From Torymus aiolomorphi (lineage: Eukaryota > Arthropoda > Insecta > Hymenoptera > Torymidae), in contig CM070877.1 of assembly GCA_036365515.1 (NCBI GenBank), positions 13,770,601 to 13,834,600 of the forward strand: DNA of 64,000 nt, written 5' to 3'. Shown here piece by piece: positions 10,462 through 24,480 of this stretch; positions within the stretch are counted from its first letter, which is position 1; the number at the start of each line of letters is the position of its first letter. Below the pieces are notes generated by a model. The model worked only from the letters and a program-made list of their open reading frames with translations, was not told where the DNA came from and made no database searches. A program made the position numbers and the translations under genes.

Positions 10462-11830
10462 CTGCAGCGAGAAGAATATGTTAGTGTTGTATAAATTGAT
10501 GTACGTAATATTATTGGTAATGAAATGAAAATTAAAATTGTAAATGAATGACGTGTTTGTTAAAAAAATTATGTTTACAAAAATTTTTTTTAATTAGATC
10601 GGCACTACGACTTGCTGTTACATTTGGAAAAACATTGTGTATGTACTTGGTGTGTTGACTAACTTGGATATCTATATAATCAAACTATTATCATTATCAG
10701 TTCTCAGAATGTCTTTTTTATTTATAAGAAATGTTTATCATCAATATTTAAACTTACAATATTAGCCAAAACAGTTAGACGTGTATAATTTTAAGAAGCG
10801 GTCAATTATTATGTAGTTGACGCCCTTACGGTATCAAACCGTGTTATTGATTTGTAGAAACTATCAATTTGTATCATAACAATTTTAATAATTATTAGTC
10901 AACACTACTGCACAACTCCGGCCATGCACATAAAAACTTTTCAAATTCTATTTTACTTCACAAGGGAAAAAATTTGGAATCTTTTAATACCACCCGAACC
11001 ATTATTCTTTCCACCCTAAAAATACACCCATAAACTCAACCTTGCCACAATACCACAAAAAAGTTCCAAATTCTATAACTCATCATACATCAAAGTCTCC
11101 CACCGTAACAAAAAAAAATACACCCCAAAAAACTCTCCCACCAAAAAAGCCAAAACAAGAACCGCGCAGCATCCACTCTTCCTCTCGCGCTCGCGACGCC
11201 CCCGCGTAACATCGCACCGCTACCAGTTCAAAAAGCGACTCTCTCTCTCAGTCTCTCTCTCTCTCCGGTATTCTTAACACGAGCGCGGCTTAATTACGAT
11301 CGACGCTCGCTCGCGCTTATGTATGTACGGAACGCGCGAGAAACCGGATACACCGTCGCCGTACGCTCTCGGCCGCTGATCCTCTCTTCCACCTCCACTC
11401 TCGCGCGCGAATCTATGAATGAAACTGATTCACCGTCTCTCTCCCTTCCTCTCCCTCACTCTCTCTCTCTCTCTCCCGTTAATGCCTAGTAAATGCCCCG
11501 CGCCGGTAGTAAATCAGTCGCGAATCGGCCGGTGGCTAATTAGCGCGGGACCTTGCGCGCGTTTTCCCGTCTCGTTTTGTTCGAGCCTCGCTGCAGTGGT
11601 TTTTTGGGGCGCGCGCAGTGTCTTTGTGGGACGAACTTTTCGGTTTTTTCAAGCAGCGTGCGGCTTTTGATGTCGTTTTTTTGCGCTCCGGCGAGGTGCT
11701 GGCGTCGGTCGAGAGTACCGTAAAGTTCGGCTGCGCGCGCGTGCGGGTGACATTGGCCTACCTAAGAGTTTTCATTGACGGATGGTATATTTTTGGTTAA
11801 AGTTTGTTGTTTGGTTTATAGACTTTACTA
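10462..11830. other. region 5' of apterous exon 1 and a strong CpG-core skew block
   Basis: AT-rich to 10900. The left flank 10910-11170 is markedly A+C-rich; line 11041-11100 has 18 C against 3 G. The core 11160-11750 has CT tracts at 11236-11265 and 11456-11475 and many CGCG. The right flank 11740-11830 is G+T-rich. This could lie in a 5' UTR intron or upstream region of apterous. Confidence 0.55.
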
Positions 11831-13100
11831 CTGTGTATATATGCTTTTCGTTTATTTTTAGAAAACGTTTACAATCGAGTATTAGATCAACAAATCTTAT
11901 TCTTCGTGTTTGATACTCAGCTTTCCGTTAAGTGACGTCTATTTAATCCTTTACACTTTTTCGTTTTTATTGTAATGCAAAGCTTCTTTTTCACAGTAAA
12001 ACTTTTCCCTCTATCTCCTGTTTGTTAATCACTGGGTTTGAAAGATACATAATTTAAACTTCATTTTTCCGGAAAAATATTACCAGTTCCTTAACTATTA
12101 TGATTTAAAAATATTTCATGTAGATTTCAAATGAACACATCGAAGTATCCGTAAGAACCAGTTTCGATTCAATGCTGGCGTAAAAATGGGAGTGTTTTGC
12201 GTTGAAAAGCTGTTGTGCAAATGTGCACAAACATGCGCTGTTAAATACATGTTTAGCATAAATTTACATTGGTTAATCTTGTAACTTTTCCTTGAGCATT
12301 TCAGTTTATTTTTAAATTTTTGCAACGTTGCATCTCGGATTCCATTAATTTAAATCATTCTTTACTCATCGATTGCATATTTTGCAAAAAAATAATACGT
12401 ATTTCATTTAGTAATATCCCATTACTATAAACTATTGTTTGAAAGATAGAACTGATTGTACAATCTTGACAGTCAAAGAGCGCAGAAGATAACAGTAACT
12501 ATTTCATCAAACACAGATAAATCGAAATCATGCGCCCACGCTATAATCCACTTCAAAACATAAACAATCTCGGTACTACACATTTCTCGCCGACTTGTCC
12601 CACATCCGTTTCTGTCAACTCATTGTTCAGCCTCCACCGCCACGTGTTCTTCGTTAACGCGGCGCTCGATCATTTTTCAACGCTGTATATATATACTCGC
12701 TACCGTCGCGCGCGGCACGAGTACATATAATATATACTTCAAGCGTAAGCCACCGCGAAGATCAAACGGAAAATCCTCGAGATGAATGAAAACGTTAGAT
12801 TTTCCCTGGCGCGCGATGGCATCGTTTAATTTTCACCGCCGATAAGCGCGCGATTAACATTAATCAGGAACATTAGGTGTACAGCGGTGGACGTGTGTAT
12901 ACATATATATATGGATATAGCGTGATAATGACCGATTTATGATAATCGCGGAGAAATGAGAGCTTAAAAGAAATTTTCAAAACGGAGCGATGATTTTGGT
13001 AATTGATGTGTCTGAGTGGAGTTGAAAATCATTGAGGTGAGCTATGGCTGGAGAAGGACTGGATTTGTGGTGGTTGTGATGCTTCTGATTGAGCAATCAA
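11831..13100. other. AT-rich linker and CpG-core skew block
   Basis: AT-rich to 12520. The left flank 12530-12640 is C+A-rich. The core 12640-12860 contains CGCGCGGC and GCGCGCGAT. The right flank 12880-13085 is G+T-rich; line 13021-13080 has 23 G against 4 C. Confidence 0.55.
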
Positions 13101-13566
13101 AAGATCATTTATAATTTTTAATAACAATAAAACGTTGTAATTAATTTATTAGTGGAATTTGAATCAACATTAATTATGTATTTAGTACATGTGATATAAT
13201 GGAGTGTTTATTCTAGTTTTAGGTGTATAAATAAGTATAATAATTTATATTAACATTCGAGTGTTTATAGATGGCTCTATTTATTATGACATCTTATTTT
13301 ATTTCAACTGAAATGTTACTAACGTATTAATCAATTATACCAGCAGCAGAATCTTGTGATTAATCAAGATTTACAATATTATATCGTAATACACAACAAA
13401 GACACTTAAAGATGCAAACTAATAACTCATTCCAATTGTTCAAATAACAAAAGATTCTTCTAAACATTTCCAAAACCCTTTCACAACTTTCGCAAGTCCA
13501 AACTCAGACATCGCAACCTTGAGACGGGCAAAAACCGCCACCTGCGCAAATAAACCAACCAAAACA

Positions 13567-13656
<90 letters not shown>

Positions 13657-14350
13657 TCGATCGAACGACCTTTCAGGACCCAGTCCTCCATCCCGGGTAA
13701 AACAGATATCCCGTAACTTTTCGAACCCCCTTTCGCGACGAAATAAGCAGTGGATTCCTCCTTTCTCCCTCTGTCCCGTCATCGATAGGGAAAAAACGAT
13801 AAAGCCACCTAGGTGGGGAGGGGGGAAGATAGAAGCCCAACTCACCTACCAACAAAAAACGACGTCGAAGACGACGGAGAAGAAGAAGAAGAACACGTAG
13901 AAGAGGAAGCAGAGGATGAGTCCCCCTCGTGGGCGTAAAAGGGAAGTAGGACGCCCCCGGTCTTTTCGGCCCCGAGCGAGCGCGTGTATGTCACACACAG
14001 AGCCGAGAAATTTTAACGATCGCTCTCTCCCTTTCTAGCTCTTCGTCTTTGTCTCCTCTCTCGTGTGTCGCGCCTACCTGGATTGACCGGATATGTATGG
14101 CAGTGAAAGAGAGGGGCGAATTCCGAAGGCTGCCCTTCGACGAGTGCGCAAAAGGGACAGCCAAGAGAGAAAGAGAGAGAGGAGATGGGAGGAAGATAGA
14201 CGTGTTGGTTTATTCGGTGCTGAACAGGAGTTAGAAGTGGACGGTGTGGCGCCGAAGTAGATACGACGATATAGTGATGGTTATTAAAGGGAAAATATTG
14301 ATATTGGAGTAGAAGCTATTGAGAGACCGTAGAATTGTAGTACGATGTAA
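13101..14350. other. CpG-core skew block opening with a long CT tract
   Basis: The left flank 13400-13560 is A+C-rich. The CT microsatellite follows, then a core to about 14130. A GA tract (14165-14182) and a G-rich flank run to 14340. Confidence 0.55.
13569..13645. repeat. (CT)n microsatellite, one interruption
   Basis: TC dinucleotides run for about 77 bp with a TTTC break near 13618. Confidence 0.95.
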
Positions 14351-16100
14351 TAGTATAGTAAATGAACTTGAATGATATGCTAGTATTTAGTGATAATGTT
14401 GTAGCACCTACTGGTATCATTGAATTTCAAAACACTAAGTGCAAAGAAGTTAATTTTCAAATTGTTCAGTCCAGAATTAAGTTCGTTTCCCATTCGTTTA
14501 AGTTCGTCACACTGCCTTTCCCGTAATAGACTGTGACATAAATTAAGTTTTCTCCTGAATAATTCAGTAGCGGTTGTCGAATCAGAAAGCGTACACATTT
14601 GAACTAGATAAAGAAATAGTGTTACTCAGGGTGGGCCAACACGTGGGGTCCTGGGAATCAGTCGAAATCCATGAAGAAGTAGCGTTAATCGCACCTCGGG
14701 CTCTCTCTTGTTGGCTCTGTTAGGTAGCTTAATTTGAATTAAGAAATTGATTACACGGACACGAATGATGGAAGGAAGATTGTTTGAGCTCGGTCTGTAA
14801 CCTGTTCATGGATCTTTTATGTATGATCTTCTCAAGACGGCAACAGAGATGCCAGTGTAACACGGATGTGCTAATTGTATTTAATTATTATGGTATTATC
14901 CTCAGTCCCTGTTATTTTATGCTTAATATTCAACCTTTGAATTTGGAAAAGTTCCTACGAAGAAGAATTAATTAACCAGTATAGCTTGAAGAGGTAAAAA
15001 ATAATTTTAAATTTTATATACAGATGTCGATTTCGGTATTGGCGATTACTAATTCAACGTGATAAATAAATATTCAATTTTTACATTTCTAAAATTAGCC
15101 TGAAATAATTTGGACGGGAATCGCTTCTGATTTATTATGCGAGATATACACGGGTTTTTATGTTTACATTTAAACGGAATTTTGTATGAGATTCCGGAGA
15201 TATAATTAAAAAACTGATTCTATATAAACGTTTCGAAATTACTCTAGGGCGTATTAACGACGCCATAAAATGTTAGAAAAGAAAGTATTACACTTTAAAC
15301 GTGTTTAGTTTATCAGATTTTTATGAACACGATGTGGTAACAAATATAACAAATTTTACATTTCCATTCCAGAATATTGACTGCTTTCAAAAGAATTTAT
15401 ATACTTGTATAAACCGAATGCAAAGCTCCATGCTATCTTCCAATAAATTTACAAACTGACGCACGCCATCTAGTGGTTGGACTTGTTTTGATATTAGAAA
15501 TTGGTTCTGGTGACGAATAAATTTGAAATCAATTTTCTGGGACTGTGCATTATCGACAAATCTTATCCAACAATTAAATTTTACAATCAATGCCAGCACA
15601 ATTGAAAACATTTTTCACTTAAACACAAACTTCCCAAATTTTTTGGAATTCCACATACGTATAGATTCCGTGTTTTAACTGTCTTATCTCTATTGCATTG
15701 GTGATACGAAAAATATCAAAAATTTTACATACAATACGTAAACTAAAAACAGGAAGGGCCAGCATCCTCTTGATAATTTCAAACCGATTATTCTTTATCC
15801 AATTGCGTAAAGCATTACGCTTGTCACACTTCTCAAATGTGTTTTATCGGCGCTAATTTTATTCTGTCGTTACGTCCCTGAAAGATAATTCAGCTTCGTT
15901 TGATTCTGTATCATAATACCGTATATAAGCCCATTAATCATTACAGCCTTGTGACGTTATTGAAAAATACTCGTGACGCGTATATGTATTTTCGAGCGTT
16001 TCCTTTCAATTCATAGTATCATGATGATTCAACGCACTTTCGAGTACACCCATAAAGGCTCTACCACGGTGACCATTGATCGATCAATTGAATTATTTTT
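14351..16100. other. AT-rich stretch without a skew block
   Basis: About 1.75 kb without a CpG core, coding signal or recognisable transposon. Its only notable site is CGCCATCTAGTGGTTGG at 15464-15480. Confidence 0.5.
15464..15480 (+). promoter_or_regulatory. CTCF-like motif CGCCATCTAGTGGTTGG
   Basis: Of the five copies this is the closest to the vertebrate-type CTCF core. It is isolated in AT-rich DNA. Confidence 0.4.
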
Positions 16101-17420
16101 TCCGCGACTAATTAAACTAATTTTCCAACTATCTCACATAACCAACCTTATAAAAATACACGTAAACAAGTAAAAAAAAAAGCTTTTTACGTACACTCAC
16201 TACACCTTCGCACACAAACTCCAAACCCTTACACTATACCAACACCAACAACCGCTTATTTACAATCACCACTAGAGAATCAATCCAAACCCCAAAGCGT
16301 CGGCGGCGGAGCTTTGCTCGTACTACTTTTTTCGCGCGGCGGCGCGTCGTCGGCCGCCGCCGAACTGGTTTTCGAATAAAATCAGCGGCCGCGATCGGAA
16401 CTTCTCGCTCCCTTCTCGCGCACTTGACTTTTAGCAAACTTAGCGACCGCACGTATAGCCAGACCTTACAGTATACCATTTCAGTTGTTGTTTTTCTACT
16501 CGTATTATCTACTTACCGGGCACAGCAGCGCGTCTATCCAGCGGACGATATACTACACTTCCGAATCACTTTTTCAGTACTGGCTCCTCGTAACAGCGTC
16601 ACTCGCGAGTACCTCTACACTATCGAATCACACATCTCTCTCCCATCGAGCAGCCTCCAGCAGCCTCGACAACAAAAATGGACGCCAGGCCGCGTGCGGC
16701 AGCTCTCGCACTTTTCGAAAAATCCCGGAAAAAAGAGCGAGAGAGCGAGTGAGCGAGCGCGAACCGTGCGACACGCGCGAGCTGTAGCAACGGCAGTGCG
16801 CGGCGGCAGTCCGGTGGCGCTCTCTCTCTCTCTTCTTCGTTCTCTCTCTCTCTCCCTCGTTCTCCCCGTCCCGGCTAGACCGACGAGAGAGAAGGAGGCA
16901 GTAGCGGAGGGATGCCGCCGTCGGGGGTGGGGTCGTTGGAGAGACGACGGCGGGGGTGGCGTCGCGGCGCCTGCGCCGTCCGCGCCCGGGAGGCTGCGCG
17001 CGCGCCACGCGAGAGCAGTCGGCGCCACCATTTTTCCCAGCAGCGTGCGCAGGGATTTTCCACTCGTTCTCTCGCGTATGTTTTGCTTTTTGGTGGTGTG
17101 TGAGTGCATGAGGAAGAGAGAAAGAGAGAGAGTGAGTGAGCTGAGGACCCGCAGTCGTCGCGGGCGAACGAGATTTTTACACTGTTCGAGGGGTATTTTG
17201 CGCGTCGAGAGGCTCTCCTTCCACTGCGAGAGGATTTTTTTTCAGTGGTGAGCTTTTTGGGTTGTGGAAGAGAAAGAGAGAGAGGGAGAGTGGATGTGCG
17301 ACGACTGTATGTTTTGCTTGTGACGTATAGTCTCGGTTTTGTGTAGCACACAGTTGTTGCTATGTATGGAGCAGGAGGATAGTGGGCTGAATGAAGTTTA
17401 TTTTGTGAGTAAATGATATG
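16101..17420. other. largest CpG-core skew block (about 950 bp core)
   Basis: The left flank 16130-16300 is A+C-rich. The core 16300-17250 is the longest CpG-rich segment of the window, with CT tracts at 16820-16856 and GA tracts at 17115-17132 and 17272-17290. The right flank 17250-17410 is G+T-rich. It lies upstream of apterous on its strand, so it is a reasonable candidate for a promoter region. The 275-codon plus frame and the minus frames here have no domain and look compositional. Confidence 0.5.
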
Positions 17421-18200
17421 AGTGCCACATACTTTTAGCAATAGTATCTCTTTTCATATACAACGTATCTGCACAATCTAATTTCTTCATAAATATTTTT
17501 CAGTTCAAATGTTGTATAAATCATAAATAAATTTCAGCCTTAATTCTTTAAATTATACTCTTACCTCTATATCAACTTCACTCTCGACTGGAAGTAACTT
17601 CAAAATAAACTGATAACCCAAGCCGTCGCCAACAAAACCACACGAGGCAAATTTGCAAACACGCGCAAAAATTCCGCAAAATCCATCCATGCTCTCTCTC
17701 TCTCTCTCAATCTTATCCCTGCCCCAGCGCACGACAAGGCAAAAACAAGCAGCGTGCACTTCTCCTCCCGCGGCATTATCTCCAATAATAGATAAACGTC
17801 GTCGGGGCGACCCTTAACGAGTAAATAAATGATACGTGTAATGGCGCGCGCGCAGACTCCGCGCATCGGAAATGATATAATGTAATTCCTCGGGCGCACG
17901 CGATACACCGCGCTGGCAGTATATGCTGCAGCCTTGAGCGCGCTCACGTTAATCCAATCGCCGAGTGTGCATGTGTGAGAGTGGAGTAAGTGCATGGAGC
18001 GAGCACGGTAGAACGATTGTCTGAGAGCCAGAGTTCCTTTCTTTCGATGTAAAGGTGGCTTTGGAGGTTTTCGATTTTGCAGGTGTTGATATGTATGGAT
18101 GGGATTTTCGAGAGTCAGGTTGGTCGGTGGAGTTAGTTGGAAGATGGCTGGGAAAAATGACAAGGGGTAATTTTGTTTAGAAAAGGCTAAAGAAAATGTA
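17421..18200. other. CpG-core skew block
   Basis: The left flank 17560-17690 is A+C-rich with a CT tract at 17694-17708. The core 17700-17960 contains GGCGCGCGCGCAG. The right flank 17960-18175 is strongly G+T-rich. Confidence 0.55.
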
Positions 18201-18730
18201 TTTTAGGAGTGTTGTAATTTATATTGATAATTGTGGCTTTCATAAGTAAACAAAGAGTAGATTTGTCTAAACATACAAAATCCCTTATCGAAGTATCTTT
18301 AGTACCACAGACCTACGATAAATACAAGAAGAATACGAATGACCATTCTACAAAAGTATAAGTTGCCAAACCTCGCAATATTCATCCCGCTAGCTCCACA
18401 GGTCAGCAATCACGCAACAGAGTAACACAAACTCACCATATCCAGCACAAAAATGAACTCAACCCCACCAAGAGCGCCCAGTCAATCCACCCAACCACAA
18501 CCCTACCACCACTCCCCCAAAAAAAGCGAGCCCAACAGAGCCACTCCATTCTCCCAAAACTGTATTCATACTCGCCCCCCGGTCGGATCCTAATCCCGTC
18601 CCCTCAATCCCTCCTCACCCTCTATCTCCCATTGTGCACGTGTCGAAATTCGACGAGAGCGCGCGTCTACCTACCTACACAGTAGTAGCAGCAAGAGTGG
18701 GGGCCTCGTCGTGTGCGCGACACTGCGAGC

Positions 18731-18761
<31 letters not shown>

Positions 18762-19170
18762 CTGCACACATGCGCGATGAGGCGCGGCCTCGCCGGCGCT
18801 CGATACTCGCGCGCCGAGAGCGGGAGAAGGAGGCCGACCAATGGAGGCGGACGCTACGGGCGGCCGATTGGCCGTGCGCCGCCCGAGAGAGAGGAGAGAG
18901 ATGCGCAGTAGTAGTAGTGGCAGTGGCAGCATCCCTTGTAGACAGGAGGTGAGGTGAAGGGTTTGCGCGGCGATTTTCACTTTCGTTTTTAGGGTTCAGT
19001 GCGGGTGTTATGTCAGAGGAAAGGTGGTTTGGTTTGAGTGAGGATGATGTAAGGTTGAGAGGAGAGGGTGAATCTTTGTTGGCTGGAGGGTAGGATAATG
19101 ATGGGCTGGTTAGGGTTTAGTAAAGATATCTTGTGTATTGTGAGATTGGTAGTGCGTATTATTATGTATC
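18201..19170. other. textbook CpG-core skew block
   Basis: The left flank 18370-18630 includes line 18481-18540 with 27 C, 6 G, 23 A and 4 T. The core 18640-18900 carries a GA tract (18734-18761). The right flank 18930-19160 includes line 19021-19080 with 25 G, 1 C, 20 T and 14 A. This is the clearest polarity switch in the window. Confidence 0.6.
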
Positions 19171-20302
19171 TAAATTTTCATGATAGAAGCAGTATACCTT
19201 TTCGTGTGGTTGAGAGAGACAAATTGACTCTTTATAAAGCACAGTTTCTATTTCATATTCTGACAAATTCGTCTGGAGAAACGAAGTGAATAATTTTCAT
19301 GGCTCAATTCAAAATACTAATCGATTGATACTTATCAAAACTTTCCATTCCCACGGAAAAAAGACTCGTTACCGCTTAGCTCTTGGTATTGTGAAACTCT
19401 TTTATTAATCGTGTTCTACCTTTCCTCTTATTTATCCATCTTTTCTATTTTTCGATCTTTTTCCTACTTAAAATTTATATTCTCACCGATGTTGTATAAT
19501 GATAAACCTATATGCATTTATTTCGAACGTAAAGTTGTTTCGAATGTCTGTTTTATATAACAGAACAGCTTAAAAAATAGTATTAGAAATTTTAGGTCCA
19601 CCCATGAAATTCGTCTTTCAATGTAGTAAAACATTCAGGAATCTATTTTTATTGCAGGTAAAGTGATAGTATTCTTCATTTTAGAAAAACATTAGATTAG
19701 ACGCAATTATTAAATCCTATTTAATCCCTATTTATTCTACTTAAAGGAAAGTATACAACCAACCTTGCCTAAAGATAATTTAAACCAGCAAAAAGCTCCC
19801 ATTACATCATCTTATCAAATTCCCCCAGGCGCGAGCCACGAACTAAAATACATCGTCGAAATAAACCGGGCGTTTTCGATCCACCTACATCTTTCCACTA
19901 CTGCACACCACCACCATCGCTGCACTTGCGCACTCCTTCGCTCCGCGAAATGAAGAGATTCGCGCCCGAGAGGGCGGAAGAGGAACCCGACCGACACTCC
20001 ACCGCCGTCCTATCTCTCTTTCTGTCTCCTTCACACACACACACCGGGGGCGTAGCGGTACCCCATTATACGCACCGCCGCCACGCGCGCGCGGGAGAGA
20101 TATATTTCAGCGCGTGTTCCACTCTCGCGCTCTCGCGAGCATTATGCAAAGGCTGTCTCTCTCCGTGCAGCAGCAGCAGCGACAGAGTTATCTCACTCTC
20201 ACTAGAGAGAAGAGAGTTTTAAATGGGAGCGAAGATCTAACGGTTAATTTCCGCGCTGTGTTATCGCGCGCAGGAGAGCGCCGCGGGAGGCGGCAGGATG
20301 CG

Positions 20303-20340
<38 letters not shown>

Positions 20341-20560
20341 GAATTTCAGATGAGGACGCGGCGCGGCGCGAGCGCGTGTCAAGGCTGTACGGGTGAGTGG
20401 AGATAGCGCGCTATCGCGCGGTGTGTGCTGAAAGTTTGGATGGTACGGGGGGTGACCTAGGATCGGAGTGGTGTGATTAGAAGTGTAGTGGATGAAAAAA
20501 TTCATGTTACGTAGAATGTAGAATAGTGGAGTAGAGATTTTATGAATTTTTTAAAGAATT
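19171..20560. other. AT-rich linker and CpG-core skew block
   Basis: AT-rich to 19750. The left flank 19755-19930 is A+C-rich. The core 19930-20400 has CT near 20010-20030, (CAG)n at 20167-20180 and GA at 20307-20334. The right flank 20390-20545 is G-rich. Confidence 0.55.
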
Positions 20561-21715
20561 TGTGGAAATTTTAGAGAGATAGATACAGAGAATACTTTAT
20601 TTGTTGAAACGAAAAGTGTTAGTAGAATTTGTTGAATTTCTAGGTTCGAAAAATATTTTTTTATGAAAAATGTATAGAACAGAAAATAATTAAAATAGCA
20701 AAATTTTAAGTGCTGCACGAAGAGAAATAGTTTTGAAAAAATTATACAGAAAATTACCAGACTTGATTTCAATTTTACAAACAATATAGGAAACTTTACA
20801 GAAATAATAGTAAATTTTCCTTTTTTTCCAGCAAATTTTGTCTCGTAATTTTTTGTGTTTTCACAGGCTATTACCGCTTTACGAAATAATATATAGTAGG
20901 TAATTTAACGAAAAATTTTTTCCGTGAATGAAAACTACTTATTGCTATCCTACTTCTGCATTTATTCTCTCTAATCTCTGTTAATATGAAGTAAAGTTTA
21001 TTATATTATAGATTTAAACAAATCCCAAAAGTGCCTTTTGTTGTTACTATTTTAATTTCACATGATATCCGTTGATTTATCAGCAGGCCTCAACACGTCG
21101 TTTTCATATTTCAGCGATTCTAGCTCGGAGTAAAGAATGGAAATCTGCATTTGGATTGTGGCACTTGGCTTGTTAACTGTGAAGCTTATTAAATTCAACA
21201 AAGCGTGAAGGGAAGATCCGATCTCGCGCCTGCGAAGATTTCATCGCTTATGTATGATTTAAGGCATAAGAAATGGTAATTCAATTTAAGCAGTACTTAC
21301 CTCTTTGAACGTATGATAATAATATTAAAAGGAAATGAAGTTTTAAAAGCTAATTTTCGTGTGGCAGTCGACCAAAGTAAGTATTTACCCGTACTCAAGC
21401 GTGAATTTCATACTGACTTGCTAAATGTGGAGATTACTGCCAACAATTGTTATTAATTTTAGTGAAGGTATTGCACTTTTAATATTTGGGAATAACAAAA
21501 TTATTTTAAATTATGTGCATTTTATTACCTACAATTTTGTATGAAATTTTATTTGTAAATATTTATTTATTTGTAAATATGAAAAAGAACCTATAGACTC
21601 AATGGATCGTTAAGAATCGCTAAATAATTTAATGCTATTATACCAGTAATATAATATTTAATAAAGCGCATTTTTCTATATAAAAAATATTTTCATTAAA
21701 ATATCCTTAGAAAAA
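20561..21715. other. AT-rich stretch without a skew block
   Basis: No coding, RNA gene or repeat that I can support. Around 20560-20830 GAAA/TTTC-type words are frequent, reminiscent of the 26.8-28.0 kb foldback element, but not clearly related. Confidence 0.45.
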
Positions 21716-21926
21716 TCCACTCGATCCCTCACCCAATCTTCCCAATACTCATCCCCTCCTCTCCACCTCGCCGAGAAAACCACTTGACGAGTACGCGCGC
21801 GCACGCCGAAAAAGAAAAGCCCACGAGAAAATCAAATCTCCTCTCTCGGCTCTCCGCCGTATATACCTATTCCAGGCACGTACGCGAATAATCCGATCGC
21901 GCGATCGATCTGACGGCTTGCTGCGA

Positions 21927-21970
<44 letters not shown>

Positions 21971-22330
21971 TGCTTTCTACACTGCATGTCTCGCGCTCGG
22001 AGGAGCCTCGTTTATCCACGTCAGCGCGCGCGGCTTGCTCTAAAATCGTCCTATCGGCTTTCCATATTTCCTTCGAGCTCGCAGGGGCTATCCCTTTTCC
22101 TCTCTTTTTGTTGGACGGATGGCTGGTATGCGAAGTAATTAGGGAAAATTTATGCCGATTTTCGGGATTGATAGCAGGTGGGTTGGTTATCGGTGATTAT
22201 TTTCTTTTTTTGTTTTGCAAATTGTGGGGTTGGGAGTGGGATGTGGGGAGGGATGGGCGTGAGTAACAAATTGTGAGGAGGTAATCAGTTATGGGTCAGT
22301 TAATGGTGATTAGGGTCAGTAAATCATAGT
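21716..22330. other. CpG-core skew block with CT microsatellite
   Basis: The left flank 21720-21780 has 29 C against 4 G in one 60-base line. The core 21780-22085 includes CGATCGCGCGATCGATC and a CT tract at 21932-21967. In the right flank, line 22201-22260 has 26 G, 24 T and 3 C. Confidence 0.6.
21932..21967. repeat. (CT)n microsatellite
   Basis: About 36 bp of CT inside a CpG core. Confidence 0.93.
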
Positions 22331-23560
22331 TATTGAGTCATTAAGTTTTAATAATGTAGGGGGAAATTGATAATCAAGAATGTAATAATAAAGAAAGTAA
22401 TTTAATTTTCAACTGATAGTAATGGAGATGTAGAACCATTATAATTTCAGTGTAATAAACGTCATAATTATTGTATAAATTCAAGTATCGCATTAAGCTT
22501 TCATATATATAATTCTTTATATATAATAACTATTGCAGTAATTTTTAAATAACACGATATTGAAATATACTATGATAACTATTATATGTTCATAAAGTAA
22601 ATAAAAACACAATAAAACCAAACGTTATGATAGAAGCATTTCAACAATATATAACAAAAGAAAAGATAATTCCCCTTAACAACAATAAAGTAAAATCATC
22701 TAGAAATAACCCATTTTAGAAACTTCTGAATAGATAAACGCCCAGTGCACTAAAACAAGCGAAAAAGTTCATATTTATGTATTTCCACACGTTAAAATTT
22801 CATACTCTCCTAAAGATAGTGAAACTATTTTATTCAAATCCCCAATAAATAACAGCTACTTCAGAGACTTTCTTCAACCGAACACGCGCATTCTAAGTAC
22901 CCATACCTCACAACCCATAAAATTAAATTCAAACAAACCGCGCTCGCTCGTACTCTGCACGCACGCGCAAAAACTATATACCTCTACTCACTCACTCTCT
23001 CTATACACATCTCGTCCGTTACGCCGTCAAATTGCCCTGATTGCTGCCGGCAATTGAGCGAATAATTCCGATTCTAAATTCGCCTATCGCGATGCGCGCT
23101 CGCGCGCATGCGTATACACGCATGCGCGTTTTCCTGGTTCCCACAGGACTTGCGCGCGAACAATGCGCGCCTTAACGCTAAAGAGATTTGTTTCTACGAG
23201 TCGCTTCCGGCTCTCGGTAACGGCTCCCGCGCGGATTCTTTCTCGCGCGCGTTCAGGATTTACCTCTACCGGGGCGTTCTCTCTGCGCCCGCGTGCGTGT
23301 AAAAGTAAGCGGCGGTAGCGGCTGTGAATGTGGGATTTCGCCGGCTGGTGTCTGTGCGGGGAAGGGTTGAGTGAGTGGTAAGTGGATAACGGCCGGGTGA
23401 GGCGAGTGAAGTTTGGGTTGATTATACGGCGCTGCAATGTTGAAGGCTCGCTTGGGATTCGCGAGGATAAGGCCTGAGAATGTGGTCTGATTGCAAAAGT
23501 ACGTGGTCGATAGTGATTTAAACAAAGTGGGATGTTTTGTTCTGCTCTTGATATAATGGT
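22331..23560. other. AT-rich linker and CpG-core skew block
   Basis: AT-rich to 22860. The left flank 22860-22950 is A+C-rich. The core 22940-23295 has repeated GCGCGC/CATGCG words. The right flank 23300-23545 is G+T-rich. Confidence 0.55.
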
Positions 23561-24480
23561 AATGGTGAAAGAAAATCATACGATTTTTTTAAATAAAAAC
23601 TACAAATGAAACGATCCATAAAATTATTGTTATTATTATTTTTTTTCTTATAAAAATGCTGTAATAATGATACTTACTTGTTCTATTTTTATTATTTTAT
23701 AATATGATTTAATTACAATCTTTTTATGTGGTACATTTTTTTAACTTGAGTGTGTCTTATTTTGTGATAATAGTTTTCATTTAACTTAGCAGCTTCATTT
23801 TTTGACACAACTCAGAACTCAAAACTATATTATCAAGTTTCATTATTATAAATGTGTATGATTGTGTTAAATAGAAACCATTTCAAAGATGAATAAAACG
23901 AAGTTAAGAAAAATCATGTATAAAAGGCTCTTAAATCTTGATAGTTTTGTATAAAAAATGTATGTCAGGTTGATGCTTTAAAAAGGATAATATCGATAAA
24001 GAAATATAGTTCAAGAAGGGAAGAAGACACATTGTTTTTCATTTCAGTGAATTTTTCTCGTCAGTGAAACTTGTATCATGATGAATCACACGGTTTAATT
24101 CACACGAGGAGTGAATGCGGCGCGGTGCATGTTAAGAGGATCAAGAGTTTCATCAGTGTGTAAGGAAAGTTGTTGATAAAACGGTAAATTGTCACTTTCT
24201 TTTAAAACAGAGGATGAAAATACTTTCAAAATTTATTATTTATTTATGAATTGATACACGAGCTGTTTATTGCAAGAATAAAATACAAACTAAAGAATTC
24301 GAAGTGGTGGACTATATAAACACTTTACTTTTAGATTTTATTCTAAATCATTTAAAAAGCATTGAATTTACTTTTTGCGTTAGTAAAAAGTATATTTCTG
24401 TATTGCGGTATCATCATCACAGTTATATAAAATGATTTATTATTGTAAATTATTTACAAATTTGATCAAATAAATTACAC
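23561..24480. other. AT-rich stretch
   Basis: No gene, RNA or defined repeat seen. A small CG-containing patch at 24105-24135 is the only compositional change. Confidence 0.45.

Noticed and set aside
16424..17441. Several long frames on both strands (up to 275 codons)
   Set aside because: They are Ser/Arg/Leu-rich translations of CT/GA tracts and CpG-rich DNA, with no conserved motif; splice-bounded exons not convincing.
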